Source: Sinonovacula constricta
Taxonomy: Eukaryota > Mollusca > Bivalvia > Cardiida > Solecurtidae
Length of the DNA: 64,000 nt
NCBI GenBank assembly: GCA_007844125.1
Contig: CM017558.1
Span: 44,110,460 to 44,174,459 of the forward strand
Reading direction: 5' to 3'
Positions 37,831-50,309 of the stretch are shown piece by piece (the stretch's first letter is position 1; every line of letters starts with the position of its first letter). The notes below the pieces were generated by a model. That model saw only the letters and a program-made list of their open reading frames with translations, had not been told where the DNA came from and made no database searches. The position numbers and the translations under genes are program-made.

Positions 37831-39597
37831 TAGGAAGTAGATTCCTCAGTCAAGGTCATTGTTATTTATGGCAATATTTAATATTTTTTGTAATCGTCTG
37901 ATGTTTATCATATATATCCTTTCTTTCCGTTTATGGTAAGACCCTTTTTTTATAGACAGACTTAATGTTATTACCAATTCATTAAGATTCTTTATGTGAA
38001 AAAGTCGGTATTGTTGCCAGTGACAGCTACAGACCACTTCTGGCTATGCTAGTCCTCCCGTCAAAGTACAGAAAGGTTAACCTTATTGCATTTCAGAACA
38101 GAAAACAAGCGGGCAATATTTTCTTGGAAAATTGTCTCCATCCTCACGTAGTACTTTCTCTTGCACTTTAACTGTCGGTTATCGAAGTTAAAGTCAAATA
38201 ATATTACCATCATGTAATGAACTGTTGATTAAAGGTTTACGACATTATTGGCAGACTTGTTACGACATTTGTCAATATGACATAATGGCAGACTTGTTAT
38301 GTGACTATAAACACTGATTTATCGTTGTCTGTTACTGACCGTAGGAGCAACATTTCTGCTCATGCAATTAAATCTGATATTCCTTCCTTAACAAACCAAA
38401 ACTTAATGTAAACAGAAAATAAATCTTAAGTGAAATTTTTATTTACAAAAAACGTTTAATGGAATATGTTTATCAGAATACTACAATTATTAACACATTT
38501 CCTCTAATAAATTTGATCACTGATTAAAATTCATTAAACGTTCTTTTACTATCTAGATTGTTTGTTGTAATAGCTCTCCCTTCTCTCAATTTTTAATTGT
38601 ATGACGCCACTACATATATCTAAGTTAACGTCATTTCTTTGACGTTTGAATTGAACATGTTTTCTTTTCACTGCTTTTATTGGAGAAAGCCCTAGGGAAG
38701 TACAAACGCGATTTTACCAGCTGAAACATCTTAGTTGGCAGTTATATTTAACTTTAAGCCATTACATCGCATGGATACTCACTTGTGGTCATTTGTCGAT
38801 TTCCAACGATTTTGGTGGAGAAAAAACAGCAGTGAAATTTCTAGTTTGAACACCCTGCCTGAAGGTATTGAAAGCTGTCGCTGGATCATGAGGAGCTGGG
38901 GGCTTTCTATTAAAAACGGGCGCTTTTGGCCATCTTTAGATATTTCTCCGAGATAATTCTTTGATTTTTGACATTTCTTGTTCTCTCGAATGAATGTGGG
39001 AAGTCACTTTTCATAGAGCTTCATCAATTTACGTTTCAATTTAAATGCTTCATACAAATTGGCCGAATCTTTGAAATCCATCATTGATAGCACTCTAACT
39101 GCACATAACATAGACCCTTTCAATAAGTTTTATTTATTTTATTGAATTTAATGCGTTTGTACTTTCCTTTGTTTCGCTCCGAGATATAAGACTTCATTAT
39201 ATACTTAAGATTTAAGACATATGTCAGACCTGATCTTAAAGCCTTTAAGGCCAGATTGTGTGGTTAAATATTTAAATCTCAAAGATCTTTATTACGATTG
39301 ACTTTTCTGCTGATACAAGGTTGCAATGGAACAACTGTATGGTGCATGCTGTATGCTGTATTCATTAATCCTACCACACATTTTAATCTGACACCTCACG
39401 TGGTCGATTATTGGATTCAAGTTAATATTTTAAATTAAATATATAAACATAAACAGTAATATACAAGAATAAATCAGCGTCCGATAAATAATATAAGTTT
39501 CAATCTAAGCGGCACGATGACTCATACACAGAAAAATGCAGTATTCTATTCCTAAACTCCGCGTGTGCGTCTGTTCGTAGTGGGCCATTGTTTTTAA

Positions 39598-39866
39598 GCC
39601 TTCAATGTTTGTTTGCTTGGAGACGGCGTCCACTTGAAGCAGATATAGTGCTGCCTTCTCTGCATGCGGTGAACACCTGACATGATACCACACCCAATCA
39701 AATTATCCTGACACCGGCCAACCAGTCGTGGAACTACCCTTATTTTTGAGCATTAGCAAGGGAGCTAGACCACTACCATTTTTGACGACTATGGTATGTC
39801 GCGGCCTGGGATCAAATTCGGGGCCTCCCGTTACCGAAGCTCTGCCGATTGCGCTACCAGGTCTTG
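39598..39866 (-). mobile_element. tRNA-derived SINE (family 1), partner of 61792-62059
   Basis: The minus strand begins near CAAGACCTGGTAGCGCAATC (A-box region) and continues to a B box and the conserved body ending CTTCAAGTGGACGCCGTCTC. It is the inverted-duplicate partner of the SINE at 61792-62059. Confidence 0.8.
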
Positions 39867-39902
39867 TGCTTAGCCTTTATTGTATTTAATTGTAAGTTTT
39901 GT

Positions 39903-40190
39903 ATGTTTTTTGGGTTTATCGTCCCACCAACAGATTTCTAGTTATCCGGAGACAGTGTCCACTTTAAGCAAATATAGTGCTGCCTTCATTGTGTATAGCA
40001 TGCCGTGAACACCTGGCATGATACCGGGCCAAGCAGTCATGGAACTACCCTTATAATTGCTAGAGCGTTAGTAAGGGGGCTTTACATACCACTACCATTT
40101 TAACGACTTTGGCATGTCGCGGCCCGGGATCAAATTCGGGGCCTGCCATACCTGGAGCCGACGCTCTACCGATTGCTTTATCAGGTCTGG
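39903..40190 (-). mobile_element. tRNA-derived SINE (family 1), partner of 61453-61755
   Basis: The head CCAGACCTGATAAAGCAATC, the B-box region around ATTTGATCCCGGGCC, and the full body with tail AATCTGTTGGTGGGACGATA are present on the minus strand. The A box has decayed slightly compared with its partner at 61.45 kb. Confidence 0.8.
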
Positions 40191-41032
40191 TTAAATTGCA
40201 AGTTACGACCGTTGCGTGACAAAAAGTCTTTATCGAATGTTTTCCAAGTGATTGTTTTTTTTATCATGAAATACATTTTGTCGGAATTTTGTCACTACTC
40301 TTTAAGCTTTATTTTCACATTAATACGAAAAAATGGTCTTTTTCGGATATCGTGATCGTGGATTTTGAAAGCCTAGATCTCACTCAGCGCAAGGCCTCAT
40401 CAGAACTCCTTCTTTCGAAATCAACCGCTCCAATTACTATTAAATTTTTAATTGTAGTTTTTCAAATGATCGCTTGTAAACATTGGATTAACTGGTGCTC
40501 GGCAGAAACGACCTTCAACTTTCGGGTGATTGTTCTTAAGTGATCGTAAATCGTAAACCTTCCACGCAGGCCATATGTTGTAATTTCTAACGGTGCACGT
40601 TCAAATGCTATTAAATGGCATTCAAACAAGATTTAAATATTGCTATGTTATTTACGTTATTTTTATATGTTATCAATGTTACGATAAACCTAAGGAATGT
40701 TAAAAATGTCAACAAATGTTCAATTTTCAAATGTGATTACCACCACTACAACCGCTATATTGCAATATCTTTACAATTTTCATCTGTATGTATACCCCGT
40801 AAACACAAGAATGATCTGAGATTTATGTGCATGTGCCTTTTTGAGACAGTGTGTGAAGCTGTAGTATGGAATGTGTGAGAAGATATTTGCATACGTCTAA
40901 AATCTCTTTTATCGATCTCGATTTAAATGCGAATTTTGGAGAATACGGACAATTTCCAGGGGTACTAAAATCCTCTTAGAAATACTAAATTGGAGGTTTT
41001 TTATATCCAGAAATAACACTAGTCCTCGCAAA

Positions 41033-41270
41033 TTATCTTAAAACGTAGTAAACAGCAAATAAAATATCGTTCCCCATACTGCATCCACTTACTTGATAAA
41101 TATGGAGCAAAGATCCTTTGCGACTCACATTTAAACTTAGTGCAATAAAACTATCTCCAGGATAAGCATCTCTGACATTCTGCTGTAGATGGCGTATACA
41201 TATACGAATGAGAGTGACGGCTGTTTGCGGAAACAACCATCCATCTTTCAGTGGCGTGCACACTGCAGAA
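41033..41270 (-). pseudogene. Decayed coding fragment in D-inverted (possibly C1q-like)
   Basis: The minus strand reads CTPLKDGWLFPQTAVTLIRI, then AYPGDSFIALSLNVSRKGSL, and ends at VLR and a stop. It is the partner of 60311-60613. Across 228 bases the two copies differ at about eight positions and all visible changes alter the residue (P/T, G/C, SR/IG, H/Y, C/G), which fits neutral drift and not a protein under constraint. A splice-acceptor-like CTACAG and a donor-like GTAAGTGG flank the central block, so the ancestor may have been an internal exon. The C1q resemblance (TPLKDGWLFT) is tentative. Confidence 0.3.
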
Positions 41271-42507
41271 ACAAGTTCCTAGAGACACTGTTTATTCCAT
41301 TTATAGGCATATATGGAAAGCAAATAAGGATGCATTCAGTCACAATTAGTTGTTTAGCTGGGCCCCAAAATATGTTCTTTCTGCAAACTTAAGAAAACAT
41401 AAATTACACAACAAAAAGCGTTAAATACTGAACATAATGACGACAGTTACAAGTTATTTTATGCACAAAAAACAACATTCAAAACATTATTCTTCTATTT
41501 TAAAACATAGACAGATGCCTCGTTTAAAACGTTTTACTTGTCTCGCCTTTTATCATGTAGAGTTTAATAAGTGACAACTGACATAGAGTCGGTTCTTTTA
41601 ATTGTTTGACAGACTCTGGTAACTTAGCAGATATGTTTTAATGAAGGTAAAGTGGAGTCCTCTCAGGGCCTTGCTTACGCCAGTTACACAGAATTGGTTC
41701 TGGCTCTTAATACAGTTGACCTGTTTAACCATTTGTTAAAATATTTTGTCATCGTTACAATCCTCTGTTTTTGTTTGTGTACATTTTTAGAACTTTACAA
41801 ACACAAATTGTAAATAACGGTCGTACTATAATGATAATACAAACAATAAATATCACTCTTAAGATTCCACACAATCCGTTAGAAATAGATCCAAAACTTA
41901 TGAACCGTCTTTAACTTGTTACTGTTTTGTAAAATATTCGATATATAAATCTGTGAATATAATTGTATTCAACTTTCGTTATTATTGTGACAACCAGCTA
42001 CTTTAAGACCCTATGTAGATCTCACAACGTATCTATATGAAACAAAGCAAAGTGTCAAGAAGACGCACATTCTGTGCCTGCATGAAATCCACATGCAATA
42101 TGCAGTAAGTAAAATGAATAATAAAATTAGTCCAGCTAAGATTTGCAATATTTCTATTCAAGAAAAGACAAAAATGAAGCTAGATAATAAGCGTTGTTAA
42201 AACTGTACACATGATAAAAGCCAGAAAAAACGTTTTGGCATCGCCAAGCACGAAAACTCTAATGATTAACGTTGTCTAAGTTAAGACAACTCATCAATCT
42301 CTGGCATACCGAATTGGGTTTAGGTTAAGAGGCGGAGGGATTGTAAATTACATTGGTAAAGTCTAAGCTGAAATCAATGGAAATGCATTCAGCAGTAGCG
42401 TTGTAACTTACCACAACGGTTTAGTTTGCTTTATAAGCTTCAATATGCAATGTGATATCTGATAATTTGGACCTTATACTATAAATAGGACAATATGTTA
42501 TGTTATT

Positions 42508-42768
42508 GGGTTCATCGTCCTATCATTTCTGCTAACTAGAGACAGTGTCCACTTGAAGCAGATATAGTTCTGCCTTCATTGTGTATAGCATGCCGCGAGC
42601 ATCTGGCATGATTCCACACCCAGTCACATGATCTTGACAATGGACCAATCAGTGGTTGAACTACCCTTATATTTGCTTGAGCGTTAGCAAGGGGGCTATA
42701 CCACTACCATTTTTAAAGAATTTTGTATGACGCGGCCTGGGCTTCCCGAACCCGGAACCGAAGGAAAT
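42508..42768 (-). mobile_element. tRNA-derived SINE (family 1), head-truncated, partner of 58862-59130
   Basis: The minus strand starts within the tRNA-like head at CCTTCGGTTCCGGGTTCGGG, lacking the A box, and has a full body and the tail ATGATAGGACGATGAACCCA. It abuts the distal end of a CGGTC repeat, as does its partner. Confidence 0.75.
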
Positions 42769-43010
42769 ATGACGAAGTCCTATGCGCAATGCAACCTATA
42801 ACAATATTCGATCAGACATTTGACAAAGAGATTCACATAAGAGTCAAATTTTATAGTAAAAACAGATGTTTGATGAGTCATTCAACAAAAAAAGCAGACC
42901 CAACAGTTGCCGCCTTGGAACGGTCAGTTGGCGAAAGGGACCATCTGGGCAATTCTTTTTGACATCTTCTTTTATCCGCAATCCCAGTCACGTTTATGTC
43001 TAGAATTTGA
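42769..43010 (-). repeat. CGGTC hairpin-core repeat, partner of 58640-58861
   Basis: ACGAAGTCCTATGCGCAATG (distal block), TCAACAAAAAAAGCAGACCC, then CGCCTTGGAACGGTCAGTTG. Inverted partner of the copy ending at 58861. Confidence 0.7.
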
Positions 43011-44029
43011 AAGAATTAACAATTACTGCGATTTTTTTTCGCAATTTGTTCTGTTAAGGTAGTGTTTCTACTTATCCTTTTTATTTAGACTTAGTTTATG
43101 CAGAAATTATGCCAAAATTCCCAAAAACTAGGAAAAAGTTTGTTAACTGTAGTAGATAGCAACAAACTGTTGATACCTCATTTTAGTTCTTTATCGGCCA
43201 ATATACGTATACTAAACTTAATTCTATACTTTGTACATAACCATCAGATTTTTATTCTTACCAGACATTTAACGTGGCATAAATTGTACTTGTATGAATA
43301 ATGGACGTGGAATAAAATGTCTTTTCTTGGCATGACATCAGCCTTCCTTTTCGAAAATTGAATATTATGCCGATTAAAAAACGGTAAAACACTTTAGCTT
43401 TAAGACATCAACAAGCTATTTACTATAACTATCGACCACATTTGCTCTTGTTCGTAAACAACATTGCTACGTGCATCATTGCAACAGATAGTAAACGACT
43501 CGGATTTAGGGTTTGTTGTCTTCAACAAGTATTTAATCTTGTGAGATACTCTATATCGTAGATTGATAGAAAAACGGTAACTTAGACAACTACTCTCCTT
43601 TTAAATTATTTCATGTCGCTGAATACTGACAAATTTACATTTCATGTATTGCTATTATCTTTCGTCCTTTAATTCCTGTTCGAGGGGTAAATAATCTCCA
43701 AGGTGGTTGACGTGACACATTATTTTGAATTGCGACAGAATCATGTCAAACTACAACACCGAAATGTGATCTTTATACAAAGAAACTGGTAGACATTTGA
43801 TGTCTATAAGTTTGTTGCCTATTTTTAAGTTGGTTTTTGATGGTTGTTGTACATTTTTTTTGAAATTTGTATTGTCAATCGTGTAGGTAAATGTGAAAAA
43901 AATAAGTAATGCGACATATATTAAATTGTGAAATCACATACGACAAGGATAGTCACATTCCAGTCATTATAAAAGTTACAAATAATTGAGACGATATGTT
44001 AAATAAAGTAAATCCAAAAAGTTGACAGC

Positions 44030-44140
44030 ATTGAAAGGTAAAATGATCGATTGACTTGGGTGTTAAAACCTGTTTTCAGAGCTCTAACCTCGCATTTCTA
44101 AGGGGTTCTTAAATATAAGCGGATGAAAGAAACCCAACTG
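44030..44140 (-). repeat. CGGTC hairpin-core repeat, truncated, partner of 57525-57730
   Basis: TTGACTTGGGTGTTAAAACC, CAGAGCTCTAACCTCGCATT and TTAAATATAAGCGG match the family in minus orientation. The core is collapsed, as in its partner. Confidence 0.55.
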
Positions 44141-44222
44141 ATTTTGGCAGAATAAATCATGTTATCATATTAGCAGAGTACGTTAAATAATTTTATGTTT
44201 TTAAAATGTGTATTGTGTCTTT

Positions 44223-44691
44223 CCATTCTGTGTGCTATCGCTGACAAAAGTACCCTAAAGAAACAATCCATGAGTCTAATTGCATTGCACCATTCTGTGT
44301 GTTATCGCTGAAAAAAGTACCCTAAAGAAACAAATCATGTGTCTAATTGCATTGAACCATTCTGTGTGTTATCGCTGAAAAAAGTACCCTAAAGAAACAA
44401 ATCATGTGTCTAATTGCATTGCACCATTCTGTGTGTTATCGCTGAAAAAAGTACCCTAAAGAAACAATCCATGTGTCTAATTGCATTGCACCATTCTGTG
44501 TGTTATCGCTGAAAAAAGTACCCTAAAGAAACAAATCATGTGTCTAATTGCATTGCACCATTCTGTGTGTTATCGCTGAAAAATGTACCCTAAAGAAACA
44601 AATCATGTGTCTAATTGCATTGCACCATTCTGTGTGTTATCGCTGAAAAAAGTACCCTAAAGAAACAATCCACGTGTCTAATTGCCTTGAA
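44223..44691 (+). repeat. Satellite array, exactly 67 bp x 7
   Basis: CCATTCTGTGTG begins each unit at 44223, 44290, 44357, 44424, 44491, 44558 and 44625, and a broken eighth start lies at 44692. Units differ at only a few positions (AATCC/AAATC, GAACC/CACC, AAAA/AAAT). Segment D has a single unit (57362-57430). No open frame or promoter is apparent. Confidence 0.97.
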
Positions 44692-47652
44692 CCATTCATA
44701 TGAGCCTTGAGTTAATGTCCCTTTTTCGTAACTACTCATTTTCATTACATAAAACAAAAAACATAGCTTGTTAGTGTATTTTAAATGTACTGTCTAGCCT
44801 TTATTCTACTGATTTTGACTTTGGAAAACATAATCAAATATAAAGTTGTTTATCTTACTGCGTCGGATTGTTTGTCGACGTCCTTCATTCGTTGTTTTTA
44901 AACTTACTTGTATTAGTTTAGTTTATTTGGTGTTATTTTTAAGTTATTTTAAGTTAAGTGTTTAGTAGTCAATCATGTGGCGGTGGCATTGAAAGTTTTT
45001 TGTCACGTTTAAATGTTTTATTGTATACATTAAACGTTCTCAGAATATCTCATCGTAATGAAATTACTGCTACAAAATTAAACAGCTGCATGAAACACTT
45101 ATGCGGCAATACATAATCACATTGTTGCATTATAGATTTGTCCTATAACATGATCAAAATCAATGATGTTAGTTTTGTAATTACTTCATATCCATTTCAG
45201 AAAAGGTACCAAACTATTGTTATGAAGACTACAATTCGGGAGTTCTTCGATTTAGTGTATACAATTCAATTGTAGTTGATTATTTTAAAATCAAGAATTT
45301 ACATTGCCTTTAAATAAAACGATAAGCACACAGTTTATTTGGACTTTATAAAAGCGACAACATAATCTGGATAGTACTAAAATCATATGTAGTTAAGTAG
45401 TTTCCATGAGTCCTCTTAAACAAGGATTGAGCATAATGTTCGCGGATTTTTTCTATAAACAAACAGCCGCGCGTTTAATTGCTGCTGATTAATAAAAGTA
45501 TATTTAACCAACCACCCACGACAAAAAAGAGACTTCAAGTACAAGAAGTATTCATGCAGCCCGACTCCCACATCCACGACGCGTTTTTAAATATGAGCGT
45601 TTTAAAAAAGGCAATTAGTACCTATTCGACATACAAATACATATATAAATGCACAAGTATATTTCTTGACAATATCTTGCTCCTTTAGTCCAGTATGATG
45701 TTCCAATTAATTTTGCGGAACACGTGCTATCCTCCCCAACTTAGACCTTAATTGATGCCAATGAAATCGATGTTCATATTGTTTATATCACAATCCTTTT
45801 CATTCTCTTCTTCCACTTTGACCTTCTGAAAATGTTTTATTGCTAATATTGGTATTCCCAGTGTATTCCTAGTATACTCGTTTGCGGTGGTCTAAGAATT
45901 ATATAGCATACATTATTATTGCTGCCCTATCGTAAGTGGTAGGCGGTGATTTGATTTTCAAATATATTTAGTGTATTGAAAAGTTTTAATTAACGCACGT
46001 AGTAAAGGTATTATAGAACAACAATATTTCTGATCACTAAAATAGAAGTTAACACAGTTTGAAGTTTTGTTATTCAGAAACGCAGGCGTTCTCCGGGCTG
46101 TGGCAATATGCCTTAATCTTGACAATCTAATCCCGTTGAAATTAATATCTTAAGTTAAATCAACTAACTATGGCTGACTTGTGTACTTAAATATTGTAAA
46201 TAAAGTCGTTAAAAACGTCAAATAAAAAATGCGAGAATAATGCTGCGAACGTTCAGCCCTCGTATTGCCCGGAGAACATTCGTCAATGAATTGTCATAGA
46301 TGACAGTTTTAAATAAAATGCAACTTTTATATATATGTGTATATATATATATATAATTGTGTTCGGGTCAGAGGAAGGACCAGGTATAACTTAATAATTG
46401 GAAATTTATTGATTAATTATTTTATGCATATTCTTGCTGTATTTTTATATGTTTGTTTTAAATAGACAATTAAATACACATTAATATATAAGACACTCTT
46501 TAATGGTCGGCTTTTCGATAAAATAATGTTTGTTTGCTTGCTATTGTATCATATTTTGTTCTTTGTGTTCTTTATTTAGAAAAAAATCTCCTTTAGTGAA
46601 GTAGAACACAATTCATATAACTTATATTTTTAATTTTAACGATTATGGAAAAGATAAGGATTTACAATGCTGAATCGAGTTAGGTCGGGTATATGTTTTG
46701 TACTATTAAAATAATCGACATCAAAACAGTACATTAATGTTCTTAGTCAGAATTTCTTCTGTTGACAAATAGATTCCAAAGTCGATCTCAAAATGTTACA
46801 TTTGCATGATTTCGTTTTCATTGTAGCTCAACACTTGTGACATGTCTTGTGACATGCCTTTTTACCATTATTATGCATCTTTATATATATATTTCTCTTC
46901 AGTGATATTTCTTGCGTTTAGAGTGTCTAATTGTGGCAGTGATGTTAGTTAATTTTGACAACAATGGCCGAATACTCGAGATATAATAATTAGTTATCCC
47001 AGGCAAAGCATTATAACTCCTGGTCTTTATTATAAAACATATCTCTAATAACAGAACATGTTTACCATACCTCTGCTTTATCTTCCTCGGCGACAAGTTA
47101 CTATTATATATGTCTGCTAAAATCGACAATTGCATTTCTGCAGCTAAAACGTTTGTTACATTCCAGATCACGATTCAAGGATCAAAGAGGAAATGGCACT
47201 GGAAAATATTCTGATCATTTTACGAAATGTCACGTTTTCGCATTTCCATCCTATTGATATTCATGAATATTTGACAATGTGCATCTTATCATAAAGATAT
47301 AATTTATTTTAATATCCGTAAAATTTGGACACACCATTTCTGTAATTAGTATTTGCTAAGATGATATTCTGCAAAAGGAAGAATCAAACATATGCGTTTC
47401 CAATTAGACTTTAGGAAAATAAATAGAATAAAATTATTCAGAGATGTGGCTGCAAGAATATTGGAAATGAAGAGCCATTGAGATCGAAGAGACCAAGTTT
47501 GACAGCGAAAAGGTTATGTAAACAAAATTAAAGATGGAAGCTTGAGGCTCGTCAATTACAAGAGTGTCCAGAGTGTTCAAGACTAGAGCAAGCAATACAA
47601 AATTGTTGCTCTGGGAAGGTCATTCTTTTCCTGATTACTACATTGATTTAGT

Positions 47653-47653
<1 letters not shown>

Positions 47654-47692
<39 letters not shown>

Positions 47693-47705
47693 GTAGATAG
47701 GTAGG

Positions 47706-47775
<70 letters not shown>
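47654..47775 (+). repeat. (GATA)n array in A'
   Basis: Near-pure GATA with three GTAG interruptions (about 47692-47706); the counterpart of the larger compound array in A. Confidence 0.97.
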
Positions 47776-48020
47776 CTTTATTCATTCACACATTAGGCCT
47801 ATGGCCCGTCAGTACACAAGTTGTATAAACAAATAATCGGAAAGTGGTCAATGACATACGCAAATAACATAAAGTTTCATTATGTAAGAAATAAACAGAC
47901 ATGTATAGACAACGAGTATTATGTAACATGAATATCATAATAAAAATTGTTCGTATGGTTGCTTTTAGTATTAACAAGAAATGTTTATGATTAAAGTATA
48001 TTTCTCCCTTGTTTTGCAAA
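47776..48020 (-). mobile_element. LINE-type 3' end with TCTA-repeat tail (copy in A')
   Basis: Same insert as at 37573-37830: on the minus strand GACGGGCCATAGGCCTAATG, then GTGTGAATGAATAAAGTA, then the TCTA tail. Confidence 0.5.
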
Positions 48021-48022
48021 GT

Positions 48023-48025
48023 AAT

Positions 48026-48064
<39 letters not shown>

Positions 48065-48091
48065 TATAATAATAATAATAATAATAATAAT
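48023..48091 (+). repeat. (AAT)n microsatellite
   Basis: About 68 bases of AAT repeats with one ATT interruption. In A the tract is about four units and adjoins a deletion of roughly 150 bases that A' and unit 3 still carry (TGTCTGAGGGATTTAAA block at 48158 and 26325). Confidence 0.95.
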
Positions 48092-49658
48092 GGCAATTCA
48101 TTATGACATCGCTTTTCTTAATTCAAATGCTTTGTAAATGTAGGAAGCTAAGTTTTTGTCTGAGGGATTTAAATCTAGCTGTTAAAAGAAGCTTTCTATA
48201 GTTCAGGAAATAGATTCCTCAGTCAAGGTCATTGTTATTTATGGCAATATTTAATATTTTTTTGTAATCGTCTGATGTTTATCAGTTAAATCCTTTCTTT
48301 CCGTTTATGGTAAGACCCTTTTTAAAGACAGACTTTATGTTATTACCTATTCATTGAGATTCTTAATGAGAAAAAGTCGGTATTGTTGCCAGTGACAGCT
48401 ACAGACCACTTCTGGCTATGCCAGTCCTCCCGTCAAAGTACAGAAAGGTCAACTTTATTGCATTTCAGAACAGAAAACAAGCGGGCAATATTTTCTTGGA
48501 AAATTGTCTTCATCCTCACGTTGTACTTTCTCTTGCACATTAACTGTCGGTTAAAGTCATATAATATTACCATCATGTAATGAACTGTTGATTAAAGGTT
48601 TACGACATAATGGCAGACTTGTTATGTGATTATAAACACTGATTTATCGTTGTCTGTAACTGACCGTAGGAGCAACATTTTTGCCCATACAATATAATCT
48701 AATATTTCTTCCTTAACAAACCAAGACTAAATGTATGCAGAAAATAAATATTAAATAAAAATTTTATTTACAAAAACGTTTAATGGAAAATGTTTATCAG
48801 AATACTACAATTCTTAACACATTTCCTCTAATGAATTTGATCACGGATTAAAATTCATAAAACGTTCTTTTACAATCTACATTGTTTGTTGTAATAGCTA
48901 TCTGTTCACTCAATTTTTGATTGTATGACGCCACTGCATATATCTAAGTTAATGTCATTTCTTTGCTGTATGAAATGAACATGTTCTCTTTTCACTGCTT
49001 GTATTGGAGAAAGTCCTCGGGTAGTACAAAAGCCATTACATTGCAAGGATACTCACTTGTGATCATTTTGCCGATTTCCAACGATTTTGGTGGAGAAAAA
49101 CAGCTGTAAAACTTCAATTTGGAACAACCTGCCAGAAGGTATTGAAAGCTGTCGCTGGGGGCTTTCTATTAAAAAGGCGCTTTTGGCCAACTTTAGATAT
49201 TTCTTTGAGAGAATTCTTTGATTTTTAAAATTTCTTGTTCTCTCGAATGAATGTGGGAAGTCACTCTTCATAGAGCTTCATCACTTAATGTTTCAATTCA
49301 AATGCTACATACATATTGGCTGAATCTTTGAAATCCGTCATTGATAAGCACTCTAACTGCACATAACATAGACCCTTTTAATAAGTGTTTATTTTTACAT
49401 TGAATTTAATGCGCTTGTACTTTCCTTTGTTTCGTTCCGAGATATAAGACTTCCTTATATACTTAAGATTTAAGACATATATCAGACCTGATCTTAAAGC
49501 CTTTACGGCCAGAGTGTGTGGTTAAATATTTAAACCTCACAGATCTTTATTACGATTGACTTTTCTGCTGATACAAGGTTGCAATGGAACAACTGTATGG
49601 TGCATGCTGCATGCTGTATTAATTAATATTACCACACATTTTAATCTGACACCTCACG

Positions 49659-49739
49659 TGTAGGATGTCAAGTTTTTGTATATATGCATTTATCGGTGAG
49701 GTTGATATTTTTCGTACTCCTGTTGTCAGACATCCTACA
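49659..49739. mobile_element. 81-bp insertion with 11-bp terminal inverted repeats, only in A'
   Basis: TGTAGGATGTC at 49659-49669 and GACATCCTACA at 49729-49739 are perfect inverted repeats. Segment A has an uninterrupted sequence at this place (CTCACGTGGTCGAT, about 39396-39409). I cannot define a clean target-site duplication. It may be a minimal MITE or a foldback element. No second copy was noticed in the window. Confidence 0.55.
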
Positions 49740-50159
49740 ACATAGTCGATAATTGGATTCAAGTTAATATTCTAAATTAGATATATAAACATAAGCAGTA
49801 ATATACAAGAATAAATCAGCGTCCGATAAATAATATAAGTTTCAATCTAAGCGGCACGATGACTCATACACAAAAAATGCAGTCTTTTATTCCTAAACTC
49901 CGCGTGTGCGTCTGTTCGTAGTGGACGGAGCTTAATTTTTCTACCAAACGTCTTCGTGAATGAACGTTAAAATAAATGGAATGCTCTTCAAACGACCGAT
50001 CAAGAACGACACCGTGAAGTATTGAAGCACTCGCTTTATATATAATGATACATGATATAAACCAAGAATGTGTCTTTGGGAACGTTTTCGTCATATACAT
50101 AGTATCAAAATAAGTTACAATAATATACAAGAGCAATGCCACGTGACATATATATTAAT

Positions 50160-50309
50160 ATCTGTGTGTGTGTGTTTGTGTGCGTGCGTGCGTGTGTGTG
50201 TGTGCGTGTGTTTGTTTGTGTGTGTGTGTGCGTGCGTGTGTGTGTGTGTTTGTGTGTGTGTGCGTGCGTGCGTGCGTGTGTGTTTGTGTGTATGTGTGTG
50301 TGTGTGTGA
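50160..50309 (+). repeat. Imperfect (GT)n/(GTGC)n microsatellite
   Basis: About 150 bases of GT with GC and TT interruptions at the start of unit 5, matching the position of the tracts at 24248 and 35224. Frames across it are artefacts. Confidence 0.95.

Larger units (their letters stand above)
36023..39583 (+). repeat. Segment A: left copy of a young direct duplication
   Basis: Colinear with A' (46396-49924). Over 36740-36960 I count about 4 differences in roughly 225 bases, and near the right end 3-4 in 74. Differences of note: a longer GATA-type array (37271-37572), loss of a block present in A' near 48.03-48.21 kb, and no counterpart of the 81-bp insert at 49659. Short frames on either strand are broken by indels between A and A', so no gene is claimed. 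Confidence 0.9.
39585..46393 (-). repeat. D-inverted: inverted copy of segment D
   Basis: Reverse complement of 55657-62077. Paired anchors have coordinate sums of 101663 (39631 with 62032), 101645 (40289 with 61356), 101646 (41033 with 60613), 101629 (42550 with 59079), 101653 (44223 with 57430), then 102056 (45442 with 56614) and 102050 (46393 with 55657). The jump of about 400 is the extra six 67-bp satellite units at 44.2-44.7 kb. Identity counted over two stretches is about 93% (255 bases) and 96% (228 bases). Confidence 0.92.
46396..49924 (+). repeat. Segment A': right copy of the direct duplication
   Basis: Direct copy of 36023-39583. It begins immediately after the D-inverted segment ends at 46393. 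Sequence after 49924 (GACGGAGCTTAATTTTTC) is the natural continuation of the unit, whereas after 39583 the sequence jumps into D-inverted, which shows that A is interrupted and A' leads back to the original order. Confidence 0.9.

Noticed and set aside
38735..38956. 73-codon frame in segment A
   Set aside because: The A' counterpart (about 49.03-49.21 kb) has several indels and the frame is lost.
40289..40543. Frame beginning MSLLFKLYF, with a partner at 61102-61356 on the other strand
   Set aside because: Similarity is explained by the inverted duplication; the copies differ at about 7% of bases with many residue changes, and the unit 3 version is broken.
44223..44691. CRISPR-like array
   Set aside because: Units are contiguous 67-bp repeats without variable spacers, in an animal-type genome.
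45479..45688. Frame with QPPTTKKRLQVQEV and a partner at 56348-56620
   Set aside because: Inverted-duplicate pair; the older copy in unit 2 (about 14.43-14.56 kb) has indels that break the frame.
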